The position numbers and the translations under genes were made by a program. DNA of 64,000 nucleotides. It comes from Flavobacterium sp. SUN052 (lineage in GTDB: Bacteria; Bacteroidota; Bacteroidia; Flavobacteriales; Flavobacteriaceae). Within the stretch, counting starts at the first letter, position 1, and each line of letters starts with the position of its first letter. Positions 43,749-52,867 of this stretch are shown here, one piece after another. The notes beneath the pieces are model-generated. The model saw nothing but the letters and a program-made list of their open reading frames with translations. It ran no database searches and was not told the DNA's origin. The stretch is taken from NCBI RefSeq assembly GCF_028867935.1, contig NZ_JAPQNS010000002.1, positions 673,426 to 737,425 on the forward strand, written 5' to 3'.

Positions 43749-46700
43749 GCCTTCACTCCGTTTCGTGCCTTTGTCAGCTTCACCAGTTCGCCCGTCAGGT
43801 ATGCACTTTTATCCTTCATAACCGGTATGGTTGAGTAGGTGAATAAGTCTTCTAACTGGCCTTCCAATTTTTTACCCTCCGACCGTTTTGCCCAAAAATT
43901 CGGAATGCTCAGGGCTTCTGCAATAAGGCTGACGCTATCTTTTGACAGTTGCTTCATTGCTTCTTTCGTTTCGTCGGACAATGTATCCTCTGCGTCGAGG
44001 ATTTTCAATAGCAGGGCATAATAGGGAGCTACCTCCGCTGATACGCCATGGTCGGTTTCAGTGCGGCCCTGGCTAATGTCCTGACGCAACGTTTCGAGTT
44101 CAATCTTCATTTGCGCCCAATTTTCGTCTAGCGACCGGATAATACGTTCCAACCGCTCGTCGAAGCCCGTATACAGGGCGGGGTCTAAATCCATGTTTAC
44201 TTTTATGTGGTAGCGGATAGCGTGTTCCATTTCTGACGCTATGGCGCGTGGATTGGGGTCGATACGCTGCACAGCCTGTGGAAAGTCGTCAGACAGAATA
44301 CCTACCTTTTCGACCTCCTGCGTAATACCCAACGATTGCAGGTGCGTGTCGATCAGCTTACGAACTTTTGCGCTGGCCCATTTCAAATCCATGGTCGCGT
44401 CTTTGTATCGGTTCTGAATACGCCAGTGCAGGTAGCCAAGCCGTTTGGTCGGTATCCAGTAGTCGACCACTTCGCGAACGTTGAAGAGTAATTCGAGGGT
44501 ATCGAAATAGGTCTTCAGGTAGGTATCAAACTCTGCCCGTACTTTCACGTCATTGGCCAGTTCAACGCAGCGTTCGGCTACGTCAAACTCCTCCGTTTGG
44601 TCGGTCATGCGCTGGTAGGCAAAATCCGTAATTTCCCGAATACCTCGGTCAGCAAAAACGTTCAGCGTTCGTTTGAGCCGGGTTTCAAGTAAAGGAAGTT
44701 CTTTGTTAAGGTCCCTGAAAAATTCGGAAAGGGCGGCTAAACTCTGGGCATCTTTGGTCGTATAGATCGCCAAGGCGTCGCGCAAGTTGTTGGTTACGCC
44801 GAAATAATCGACCAGCAGCCCAGCCGTTTTGCCCTTTCGGGTGCGGTTGACCCGCGCAATTGCCTGTAGCAGGTCGTGTTCGCGCAGGTTTCGGTCCAAG
44901 TACATGACTTTCGCTATCGGTGCGTCGAAGCCCGTCAGCAGCCGGTCGCAAACGCACAGAATGCCAATACCCGTTTTGGCATCGTCTGAGTTGTCAGAAA
45001 TCTTGAAACTTTTCTTGAAGTTGGTAATGGCGTCGAGGTCGCGGGCTTTGTTGCGGGCTACGGTAATATACCCCAGTTCGTTGTTGCCCTGGCTTGATAC
45101 AACTGCCGCTACGTCGAGGATACGTAGCTTGGCGAGCAAGTTCTCGTCAGGCTCCTCTTTTGATTCTTCTTCAGCCAGTCGGGCTTTGACGAGTGTTTCG
45201 ATTTCGTAACTGTAGCGAACAGCAGCCACAATCGTACTAGACACAACCATAGCCTTCAGACCATCGGGCAGAATTTCGCGGACGTAATGATCAACAATGT
45301 CGGCGGCTATTTTCTTTACCCGGTCGTATGACTCCAGATAGGCTTCCATGCCGCCGTAACGTTTCTGTATCTCCTCCTTTTCTTTTGTCGTCTGATTCTT
45401 GAACATGTCCTCGAACTTGGCGTCGAACAGAGCTTTGTCGTCGATTTGGTCGTTGGAAGTGCGTCCAATGTAGTATAGCGGCACAGTGGCACGGTCTCGA
45501 ACAGCCTTGTCGAACTCGTAGGTATCCCAGAACGGGCCAAAACGCTCGTGGGTTCTCACGGTATGACGTTCGGTGAGCAGAGGGGTACCGGTGAAGCCCA
45601 GGCGTGTGGCGTTGGGAAAAGCCGCGAACAGGTTGTCGCCCATGTCGCCACCCTGGGTGCGGTGGGCTTCATCGACCATCAGCAGCACCTCATTGCCGTT
45701 GTTGACTACCTCGAAGGGCTTGAACGTAGGAACAATGCCCGCGTCAATAAGGCTCTGGGCCGATACCTTACCGTCTTCGGTGAACTTATGAATCATCACC
45801 AGGTTCAGGTTGTTCATGGTGCCCGCCAGCCGGTTCAATTGTGTGCGGTTTTCAACGACAGTAATGCCCTCTCCGGCCAGTACGGCCGTGTCTTTGAGCT
45901 GTTGTTCCAAATCGACCCGGTCCACGACCAGAACGACTTTATAGCCGCGAAGTTTGGTATCTGAACGAAGCTTTTTAACTAGAAACACCATTGTTAGGCT
46001 CTTGCCCGACCCTTGTGTATGCCAGATAACGCCCCCTTTTTCTCCCTTCCGCATTCGGTCGGTTGTTTTCCGAACGGCACGGTACTGTTGGTAGCGGCAA
46101 ACAGTCTTAACCTCTTTACCGTCGCTCAGGCTCATGAACAGAGTGAAGTGGCGTAGTACGTCGAGCAGGATTTCGCGGTTGAGCAGGCCATGAATCATTA
46201 CCTCCTGCCGCTGCTCGTCGGGGCTGACCTGCACAATGCAGTACTCTTCGGGGAAGATGTCGTTCCAGTTCAGGTAAAACTCGAAGTCGGCGCTGATGGT
46301 CCCAAAACGGGCTTCTTTTCCGTGGGTGAGTATGTTGAAGAGGTTGGTATAAAACAGCCGTTCGTCGCCTTCCTGTACGCTGTACATATCCTCCCGAACA
46401 TTGGCGTAGCGGTTGATCTGGGTTAGGGCTTCACTCAGGGGTTGTACCACGTCTTCGTCTTTGCACTCGATCACCACCAGCGGCAGTCCATTCACAAACA
46501 GGACAATGTCGGGGATAATGGCTTTGCGGGGACCGTGGGGCGTGGGAATATAAAACTGGTTGATAGCAATGAACGAGTTGGCCGCCCAGTTGTCAAAGTC
46601 AATCAGTTTTACCGGTACGTTGCGCTGTCCGGTTACTTCGTTTATATCGACGGTAACGCCTTTGAGCAGCAGCGTGAACAACTGCTTGTTGACCTCGAAC

Positions 46701-46960
46701 AGACTCAAACCTGAATGAACAGTCAGGTCGCGTAGTATCGCGTTGAGTTGGTTGTCAGTAAGCCAGGTGGTACCGTCAGGAAGAGCGTTGATGGCCTTGA
46801 CAGTATCGCGGAAGGTCTGGGCTAGCACAACCTCTTTAAACTCCGTCCTGAGGCTCTTTTTGGGATCTGAGGGAATGCCCTGCCCCTGGTCGATAACGTG
46901 CCAATTGAGTTGGCGTAGTTTGTCTAAAAACGGTTTTTCGACGCGAACATATTCTGCCAT
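43745..46960 (-). CDS. hsdR: Type I restriction endonuclease subunit HsdR
   Basis: A 1071-residue motor and nuclease subunit. The N-terminal PD-(D/E)xK nuclease has P-D-I-V-L-F and V-I-E-C-K near residues 147-163. The SF2 translocase carries Walker A T-Q-G-S-G-K-S near 310, D-E-A-H-R near 430, T-G-T-P-L near 460 and motif VI Q-A-I-A-R-V-N-R-T-R near 725. The helical C-terminus binds HsdM/HsdS. It cleaves unmodified DNA after ATP-driven translocation. It lies 22 bp after hsdS. All key motifs are intact. Confidence 0.95.
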   Translation of the reverse strand: MAEYVRVEKPFLDKLRQLNWHVIDQGQGIPSDPKKSLRTEFKEVVLAQTFRDTVKAINALPDGTTWLTDNQLNAILRDLTVHSGLSLFEVNKQLFTLLLKGVTVDINEVTGQRNVPVKLIDFDNWAANSFIAINQFYIPTPHGPRKAIIPDIVLFVNGLPLVVIECKDEDVVQPLSEALTQINRYANVREDMYSVQEGDERLFYTNLFNILTHGKEARFGTISADFEFYLNWNDIFPEEYCIVQVSPDEQRQEVMIHGLLNREILLDVLRHFTLFMSLSDGKEVKTVCRYQQYRAVRKTTDRMRKGEKGGVIWHTQGSGKSLTMVFLVKKLRSDTKLRGYKVVLVVDRVDLEQQLKDTAVLAGEGITVVENRTQLNRLAGTMNNLNLVMIHKFTEDGKVSAQSLIDAGIVPTFKPFEVVNNGNEVLLMVDEAHRTQGGDMGDNLFAAFPNATRLGFTGTPLLTERHTVRTHERFGPFWDTYEFDKAVRDRATVPLYYIGRTSNDQIDDKALFDAKFEDMFKNQTTKEKEEIQKRYGGMEAYLESYDRVKKIAADIVDHYVREILPDGLKAMVVSSTIVAAVRYSYEIETLVKARLAEEESKEEPDENLLAKLRILDVAAVVSSQGNNELGYITVARNKARDLDAITNFKKSFKISDNSDDAKTGIGILCVCDRLLTGFDAPIAKVMYLDRNLREHDLLQAIARVNRTRKGKTAGLLVDYFGVTNNLRDALAIYTTKDAQSLAALSEFFRDLNKELPLLETRLKRTLNVFADRGIREITDFAYQRMTDQTEEFDVAERCVELANDVKVRAEFDTYLKTYFDTLELLFNVREVVDYWIPTKRLGYLHWRIQNRYKDATMDLKWASAKVRKLIDTHLQSLGITQEVEKVGILSDDFPQAVQRIDPNPRAIASEMEHAIRYHIKVNMDLDPALYTGFDERLERIIRSLDENWAQMKIELETLRQDISQGRTETDHGVSAEVAPYYALLLKILDAEDTLSDETKEAMKQLSKDSVSLIAEALSIPNFWAKRSEGKKLEGQLEDLFTYSTIPVMKDKSAYLTGELVKLTKARNGVKA

Positions 46961-46982
46961 AGTATGTGTGGATTAACAAAGG

Positions 46983-48251
46983 TTATTCGGTTGTGGATAC
47001 GTCTACGCGTCCGCTGAGCAAATCAGCCATCAGCCCCGCACGTATACCCTGTAATTTGGCGAGGTATGTTTGCTCTGTTTGGATGTTCGCCTTGATATTC
47101 TTTATATACTCACATATTTGTATCTGCTCTTCTATTGTTGGTAATGGCACCGTTAGTGCTAGTACTGCCGAACCGCGAATATTCTTCTGAACCGCTCCCT
47201 CTGCAATGTCTACAAGTTGCTTTTTGCCTTTGGAACCGGTGAAATATTCTTTTAGGTAGGCAGTATTGATACTACTTCTAAAACGAAATCGAATCAGGAA
47301 CGCACCCGGCAAAACGGGATAATGAAACACCTTAAAAATTGATGCAATGCCTACCGTTCCACTTCGGGTTATAAGTAAGTCATTTTCTTTGAGCAGGTGC
47401 TTCTCAAACAATTTATAGTCCAACAGTGCCATTGGCATACCATTGTAGTCGATGGTACCATCTTCATCTATGTCCGTAGTGCGTAGCGTAGCTATATTTC
47501 CATTTTCCGAATACGCTTCTCCGGGAAAACGGGGACCAAAGGCACTTGATTCGGTATGGTCGCCTACCTTATTCACCGCCCACTCCTTTGGAATCAGCCC
47601 CAAAGCCGATTCTTTGTAGCGGTCAGGGGCTTCGTGCGGGCTGGGACGGAGGTGTCCAGTTTCGTCAATGCCCCGCGTAAACAAATCCTGTAACAATCCG
47701 GCTTTGAGCGCTGTGTATTTGGCAATAACAGTCTCTGTGCGGGCAATTATCCCGTCGAGGGTGGTGAGTATACTGGCTATCTTTTGCTGGGTAGCAAGGG
47801 GGGGCGTTGGGATTTTCAGTTTACGAATATCGCTACTGTTCAAAGCCGGATAGTTGGAGCCTACAGCCAACGCTTCCATCTGCTTCTCAAGTGATTCAGA
47901 TAGCAAACAATAGAAAATGTATGAAATATCGTAACCGTATTTTTGCCGGATAACTGCAAAGCCTGTCGAAGCAACATACGTTTTAGTGCTATCAGGTTGA
48001 CGAAATACAGCAAATGCCTTCAGGTTTGGTCGAACGGTTGACAAAAGAATATCATAGTCACGAAGCAGTTTTCGAGCCCTTGATGGAGCTTCTCGAAAGG
48101 TTATGGCATGAATAGGGGGCTCTATTCTGTTTGTTGAAACGGAGCTTATATCAATGTAGTAGAAAGAAAAGTTGGCATCTGTCGAACCCTTCAATTGCTC
48201 AACGTCGATGTAGGCTATATCTTCGAGGTTCATCGGTTTGAACTCATGCAT
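46983..48251 (-). CDS. hsdS: Type I specificity subunit HsdS
   Basis: A 422-residue protein with two target-recognition domains (about 1-140 and 215-375), each followed by a conserved helical spacer (I-P-T-P-P-L-A-T-Q-Q-K-I-A-S-I-L-T and L-P-T-I-E-E-Q-I-Q-I-C-E-Y-I). The two TRDs set the bipartite recognition sequence, which cannot be predicted here. The start overlaps the hsdM stop by 8 bp. No inverted repeats or second hsdS copy that would allow phase-variable shuffling were seen. Confidence 0.93.
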   Translation of the reverse strand: MHEFKPMNLEDIAYIDVEQLKGSTDANFSFYYIDISSVSTNRIEPPIHAITFREAPSRARKLLRDYDILLSTVRPNLKAFAVFRQPDSTKTYVASTGFAVIRQKYGYDISYIFYCLLSESLEKQMEALAVGSNYPALNSSDIRKLKIPTPPLATQQKIASILTTLDGIIARTETVIAKYTALKAGLLQDLFTRGIDETGHLRPSPHEAPDRYKESALGLIPKEWAVNKVGDHTESSAFGPRFPGEAYSENGNIATLRTTDIDEDGTIDYNGMPMALLDYKLFEKHLLKENDLLITRSGTVGIASIFKVFHYPVLPGAFLIRFRFRSSINTAYLKEYFTGSKGKKQLVDIAEGAVQKNIRGSAVLALTVPLPTIEEQIQICEYIKNIKANIQTEQTYLAKLQGIRAGLMADLLSGRVDVSTTE

Positions 48252-50844
48252 ATCCCAACTCAGTTAGAAAATGGTCTAATTGTTTGGTTTCCTGAGCGCG
48301 GACAGTAAGCAGTTCGGCGAGTGGCGTTTCGTATTTGGTCCACAGGCTGTCAAGTGCTGCAAGCAAGGTACGGGTGTGCGCTTGCAGGTATCCGTCTACT
48401 ACACTATATAGGGTCCGTTCCCAGCGGGCCATAATGAGGGTTTTGGCTTCCTCTTCCGTGATTTTCTCGCGCGCCTTCGCAACCAGATCATCTTTGCGTT
48501 TGGTAATATCGGCAATTACCTTTTTACAAAGTTTCAATTCCTCTTCATAATCAAGTTGTTTGGCGTTAGCAAGGCTGAGTTCAATGTCCAGCTCCAGAAC
48601 ACCCTGCCGTTGGCTTTCCAAGGCGGCAAGGTCGGCTTCAATTGCCTTTAGTTCGTTGTCGCTGCTAAATAGTAACCCGGCTTTTTCCTGCTCTTTCTGA
48701 TAGGCTCGCTGGCGTTTTTTTGCCGTGGTGATGGCTTTGTCAAACTCCTTCAACTGGCTGCGGTAGTCTTTGAGCCGGGCTTTCAGCAGCTGCACTTCCT
48801 CACGGGGCATCACCTCGTAGTCGTCGGGGTTCCACTGGCCTTCTTCCAGTTCGTTCACCTCCCGGAACAAGCTCTCGATTTCGTCGCGACGGGCTTGATT
48901 TTTTCGTAGTTCGGCCAGCACGTCGGCGAACTGACTTTCCAGTATTTCATCCTCGGGTATGAGTTCTGCATTCCAGCCGCTGGCTGCTACGGACTTAAAA
49001 TCTGATAGAAGACAGTCCCAATAGGCGGCAAAGGCTCCACGTGTCTGGTATAGGTCCAATACTGGGCCAGTCAGGCCTTGGGCAAAGGTGGTGGCGAAAT
49101 GTTGGTACAGGTCATACACGTTACGGCTCTGCGGCAATTCCTGCAGGGCGGGCATGAGTGTAACCCACCATGTTTGCAGGGCGGTATGGTAGGTCTGCTG
49201 CGTGGCGGCTACAAAACGACCGGATTCCACGGTTGTTTTCAGGTTCTCTTTGCTTTGTAGCGTATCCACAAATTGGGTATACGGCTCGGTAGTTGGCACA
49301 AAGAGTGCGTTTTGCAAACCGGAGTATGCGTTGAGCAGTGGAGCGAGGTCGGCCAGTTCAGTTACCGGAATGCCACCGGCCAGGTGGGCTTTTACGTCGT
49401 GACGGGTAGCGGGTGGAGCGTTGTCTACATAGCGTCGGATATTGAGGTTGTAGTTTTCCGCGTCGAGGTCGGCTTTTTTTACCAATCGGCTATACTTATT
49501 AAGTTCTAGTTTATGGTGTACTACGTAGGCAATCTTTTCCAAGTCTTCGGGCCGTAGCTTGTTCTGGTTTTTGCCCTCCTTGTACTCCCGGTCAGCGTTC
49601 ACAAACAGCACTTCGTCGCGTTCGGCGGCACCTTCTTTGTTAACTACCAGCAGGGCCGCGTCGATGCCCGTGCCGTAGAACAAAGCTTTGGGTAGCCCTA
49701 TCACGGCTTCCAGGTAACCTTTGCCAACGAGCCATCGGCGCACGTTTGCTTCGTCGCCCCCGCGAAACAGCACACCGTGGGGCATTATGACCGCCATACG
49801 TCCGTTGTTCCGCAACACCGAAACCATATGCTGCAAAAACATAAAGTCAGCCTTGCCTTTTTTAGGCATCCAGTAGTTGAAGCGTTCTTTATGTTCTTTT
49901 GGATCCGTGTAGTTCATCGAAAACGGCGGGTTGGCCAGTACAATGTCGAACAACTTGAGTTCGGTACCAGAATCGTCTTTGTGCTGTGGCACCGACAAGG
50001 TGTCTTCCCGCTCAATCTGGGCGTCCATGATTCCATGAAAAATCATGTTCATTTTGCAGAGCGACCAGGTTGAAATACTCTTTTCCTGCCCGTAAAACGT
50101 CATTTGGGCTTCGTCGCCGTAGCGGGCCACACCGTAGTTTTTGCACTCTATAAGCATACCACCACTGCCCACAGTCGGGTCATATACCTCAGCCTCGGGA
50201 CCAGGTTGCAGAATATTGACCAACAGTTTTACTACCTCATTGGGCGTGTAGAACTCCCCACCTTTCTGGCCAGCGTTGCTGGCGAAGTACTTGATGAGGT
50301 ATTCGTAGGCTGCGCCCATCAGGTCGGGAAACTCCAGGTTTTCGTCTTTGAGAGAATACCGGGGCTGGTCGAAGTGAACCAGTAAATCAACCAGGTCGTC
50401 GTCAGATACCTTTTTGTTGTCGGCTTTGTCGCCTTTGGCTTTACCAGCCGTTTTGTTAAAGTCAATGGCTGTCAGTACGCCTTCCAGCCCCACGTTCACT
50501 TCTTCAATAGCAGCCAGGGCTACGTTTATTTCATTGCCGACATTGGCTTTGGCCTGTTTAACGGTATCCCACCGGGCTGCTTCCGGCACAAAGAAAGAAT
50601 ACTCAGGTGCGTTGGACTTATCGAGTTCAGTATCGTCAACGGGCTTGCCGCCGTTACGGGCCATAATATTTTTGCGCCTGACTTCGCGTTCTTCCTGAAA
50701 ATGGTCGTTGACTCGCTTGAAAAACAGAAGGGCAATGATGTACTCTTTATACTCCGATGCGTCCATGTTTCCGCGTAGCTTTTCGCAAGCTTCTTCCAGA
50801 AACGACTCTAACGTGGACAGCGTCAGTTTTTTATGTTTGGCCAT
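48244..50844 (-). CDS. hsdM: Type I DNA methyltransferase subunit HsdM, with long C-terminal extension
   Basis: An 866-residue adenine methyltransferase. The N-terminal helical domain (L-S-T-L-E-S-F-L-E-E-A) is followed by the catalytic domain with SAM-binding D-P-T-V-G-S-G-G-M-L near 242 and catalytic N-P-P-F near 307. From about residue 510 it continues with roughly 350 residues of helical, partly coiled-coil sequence (K-A-R-L-K-D-Y-R-S-Q-L-K-E-F). This long form occurs in a subgroup of Bacteroidota HsdM. It is the first gene of hsdM-hsdS-hsdR-ygjP. Confidence 0.93.
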   Translation of the reverse strand: MAKHKKLTLSTLESFLEEACEKLRGNMDASEYKEYIIALLFFKRVNDHFQEEREVRRKNIMARNGGKPVDDTELDKSNAPEYSFFVPEAARWDTVKQAKANVGNEINVALAAIEEVNVGLEGVLTAIDFNKTAGKAKGDKADNKKVSDDDLVDLLVHFDQPRYSLKDENLEFPDLMGAAYEYLIKYFASNAGQKGGEFYTPNEVVKLLVNILQPGPEAEVYDPTVGSGGMLIECKNYGVARYGDEAQMTFYGQEKSISTWSLCKMNMIFHGIMDAQIEREDTLSVPQHKDDSGTELKLFDIVLANPPFSMNYTDPKEHKERFNYWMPKKGKADFMFLQHMVSVLRNNGRMAVIMPHGVLFRGGDEANVRRWLVGKGYLEAVIGLPKALFYGTGIDAALLVVNKEGAAERDEVLFVNADREYKEGKNQNKLRPEDLEKIAYVVHHKLELNKYSRLVKKADLDAENYNLNIRRYVDNAPPATRHDVKAHLAGGIPVTELADLAPLLNAYSGLQNALFVPTTEPYTQFVDTLQSKENLKTTVESGRFVAATQQTYHTALQTWWVTLMPALQELPQSRNVYDLYQHFATTFAQGLTGPVLDLYQTRGAFAAYWDCLLSDFKSVAASGWNAELIPEDEILESQFADVLAELRKNQARRDEIESLFREVNELEEGQWNPDDYEVMPREEVQLLKARLKDYRSQLKEFDKAITTAKKRQRAYQKEQEKAGLLFSSDNELKAIEADLAALESQRQGVLELDIELSLANAKQLDYEEELKLCKKVIADITKRKDDLVAKAREKITEEEAKTLIMARWERTLYSVVDGYLQAHTRTLLAALDSLWTKYETPLAELLTVRAQETKQLDHFLTELGYA

Positions 50845-50982
50845 AAGTAAACGTGTGGAACGTTGGCTGCTTTGCTTGTGGCAGCGCAGTTCGTAAGGTA
50901 GGGGTCAATAAAAGGCTAAAATACAGAATAGGTAACAAACAGGCGGTGAAAGTATCTGAGAAGAGTGAAAACAACGGATGAA

Positions 50983-51029
50983 AACGGGGAATTTCCCGTT
51001 GTGGGGAATAGGTTGGTGGTGTAGTTTTG
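50983..51029 (+). promoter_or_regulatory. Promoter with overlapping inverted repeat before the 149-residue gene
   Basis: TTG at 50999-51001 and a perfect TAnnTTTG box (TAGTTTTG) at 51022-51029 are spaced by 20 bases. The ATG follows 30 bases after the box. An inverted repeat AACGGG/CCCGTT at 50983-51000 overlaps the -33 element and could be an operator. Confidence 0.6.
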
Positions 51030-51058
51030 GGGCGAATAAAATCAACCACCTACACATT

Positions 51059-51508
51059 ATGGCCACATTGAAAGTTAAAAAGGACGACCCTTTACAAGTT
51101 GACGTTTTACTCGAATTTGAGGGAACAATTCACAATTCCCTTGTGCTCGTAGAAGGGCAAACAATTACTACGAATGGTACCGCCCTCAAACGCTCAGGAA
51201 GTGAAGTGATAAAGGCCGACGCCGACCCTATCACTTGGCTTATGTTCTTCTTCGGCGAGATTGGTAGCGTCATAAAAAAGCATCAACTGACGATTAACGG
51301 ACGGACTTTTCAAGGCATTGACGAGTTCAAAGTGAAAACTCAACAAGTTCGGATTGAGGTCAATGTTCCATACAGGTTTTTTGACCTTGAAGAGGTTAAG
51401 GAAGAGGCTGTTGGCCCACTTGATATTGTTGCTAGCATACAAGAAGAAGGGAATATTCTAATAGTTGATGTATTGGGAAGCAATGACAAACCTGACGTTA
51501 CGCTATGA
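51059..51508 (+). CDS. Unknown 149-residue cytoplasmic protein
   Basis: The ATG at 51059 is chosen because it follows a good promoter; an upstream ATG would lie inside that promoter. The product is rich in beta strands (V-D-V-L-L-E-F-E-G-T-I, L-V-L-V-E-G-Q-T-I-T, V-R-I-E-V-N-V-P-Y-R-F-F) with no signal peptide. I do not recognise a family. Its stop overlaps the start of the next gene (ATGA), so the two proteins are made together. Confidence 0.55.
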   Translation: MATLKVKKDDPLQVDVLLEFEGTIHNSLVLVEGQTITTNGTALKRSGSEVIKADADPITWLMFFFGEIGSVIKKHQLTINGRTFQGIDEFKVKTQQVRIEVNVPYRFFDLEEVKEEAVGPLDIVASIQEEGNILIVDVLGSNDKPDVTL

Positions 51509-52665
51509 AACACTCCCTTGCTGTGTTGCTAATGTTCTATAGCGGAATTCTATATGGGCAGTATTCCTTCCGGTCAGCTGGTGGAAACAGCGGTGTTATA
51601 GTGGGTACAAATAATGCCAGTAAGTTTACCGGTATTAATTATGATTTGTCTAGCACTAAAATAGGCTTGTCATTTCGTCAAACAGGACAGAACCTACGTA
51701 ATGCGCGATCTGAGGGTACAATTCGCTACCCAGACTTAATCGGTCATAATGTTTACGTTGGTGTTGGTATCAACAGTTCTAAGGCCACCTTACTGAAGAA
51801 TGGTACTTGGCAGGGTAGTGCTGAAGCTGCTTATGACCTTTCGTACACTTGGGACCAAACCGGCATCGACATAACTATACCACCTGATAGTCGTTCAATA
51901 GAAAGATATTTTAGCCGTAACGACCCCGCTTCAACCCGAACACTTTTTAAGACAAAAAAGGAGTGTGAAGCTGCGTTTGGTAGTCCTTGCGAAAGTAGCT
52001 CTATAACTGTAAGTTACTATAACTTGGATGCCTACGAAAGCCGAGTCCAACTACTGCAGCAACATACTGTGTTCTTTAGGCTATCAGGGGCTGTTGGGCG
52101 ACAGAATTTGGCTACACCAGAAACTACTTTTAGAAAAGACTCAGTCACACTAACTGATCAATCCTTTGTTACTCCCCGTATTGCTGGAGGTTATAATCTG
52201 CGTTTTCAGCACAAAAAATTTAGAAAGGCCTTATTCACATTAGCCCCCAGTGTATCATACTTCTTTTTGAAAAGAAGTACAGGACGGCTGAAAGAGTACA
52301 CTATACAAAAAGTTGGTAGCATGTATAACAATGGAACGGCAGTTCGAATTGACGACAGCAAAAGCTACTTTCTTGGAAGCTCTGAGTATGAAGGTGTTTT
52401 CAATCCTCGCTTAGATTTTATAGCTAGCTTCAATCTGGGCGAAAAGAAGCCATACTTAAACTTCATCAGTGCTTATGGCCCCACAAGAAGTACGTTCTCC
52501 GACATTGGCTGGAAGCAAAATTACGCGGTTGGGGCGGGTCTTAGTCTCCCCCTGGTACCAGATCAAATGCTGTTTGCTATTCTATATGAAGGGTTGGCTA
52601 CCAATACAAGCAAACGAGTCAAGGCATTGACGTTCTATGCAACAGTACCCTTTTCGTTCAAGTAA
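51505..52665 (+). CDS. Predicted outer-membrane beta-barrel protein
   Basis: A 386-residue protein with an N-terminal signal peptide (cleavage near Y-G-Q-Y) and alternating amphipathic strands throughout (Y-V-G-V-G-I-N-S, I-A-G-G-Y-N-L-R-F, A-V-G-A-G-L-S-L-P-L), ending in an aromatic residue (V-P-F-S-F-K). There is one cysteine pair (C-E-A-A-F-G-S-P-C). It is translationally coupled to the 149-residue protein. Function unknown; a cargo pair of a cytosolic and an outer-membrane protein is unusual for such an island. Confidence 0.6.
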   Translation: MKHSLAVLLMFYSGILYGQYSFRSAGGNSGVIVGTNNASKFTGINYDLSSTKIGLSFRQTGQNLRNARSEGTIRYPDLIGHNVYVGVGINSSKATLLKNGTWQGSAEAAYDLSYTWDQTGIDITIPPDSRSIERYFSRNDPASTRTLFKTKKECEAAFGSPCESSSITVSYYNLDAYESRVQLLQQHTVFFRLSGAVGRQNLATPETTFRKDSVTLTDQSFVTPRIAGGYNLRFQHKKFRKALFTLAPSVSYFFLKRSTGRLKEYTIQKVGSMYNNGTAVRIDDSKSYFLGSSEYEGVFNPRLDFIASFNLGEKKPYLNFISAYGPTRSTFSDIGWKQNYAVGAGLSLPLVPDQMLFAILYEGLATNTSKRVKALTFYATVPFSFK

Positions 52666-52675
52666 CGTACATATG

Positions 52676-52793
52676 TACAAACAACGTAGAACAAATACAG
52701 GGCGAGAATGCCTTGCTCGAACAACAGATAAAGAAGATCAGTCAGCAAAGCAAGTTAGACAGCCTATATCAACAGCGGCCGCGAGCAAATAAT
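52676..52793 (+). pseudogene. Coiled-coil coding remnant without start codon
   Basis: One frame reads NVEQIQGENALLEQQIKKI then S-Q-Q-S-K-L-D-S-L-Y and a stop, with Leu/Ile heptads as at the end of Bacteroidota fibre-type proteins. No start codon or upstream coding sequence exists. It resembles the coiled-coil end of the fibre-like gene at 52868 and may be a scar of a lost gene. Confidence 0.35.
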
Positions 52794-52802
52794 TGATTTT
52801 TT

Positions 52803-52838
52803 GATAACCGCCTTAGTACGTCACAGTAGGCGGTTATC
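52803..52838. terminator. Perfect 11-bp hairpin between convergent genes
   Basis: GATAACCGCCT (52803-52813) pairs exactly with AGGCGGTTATC (52828-52838) around a 14-base loop. A T run precedes it on the plus strand, with no long T run after. It lies between the convergent barrel gene and the fibre-like gene, so it probably ends transcripts from both. Confidence 0.5.
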
Positions 52839-52867
52839 ACTGTCTTCGCAAAAAGAGACAACTTAAA

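Noticed and set aside
46983..48251. Phase-variable specificity locus
   Set aside because: Only one hsdS, no silent cassettes, no inverted repeats and no recombinase next to it.
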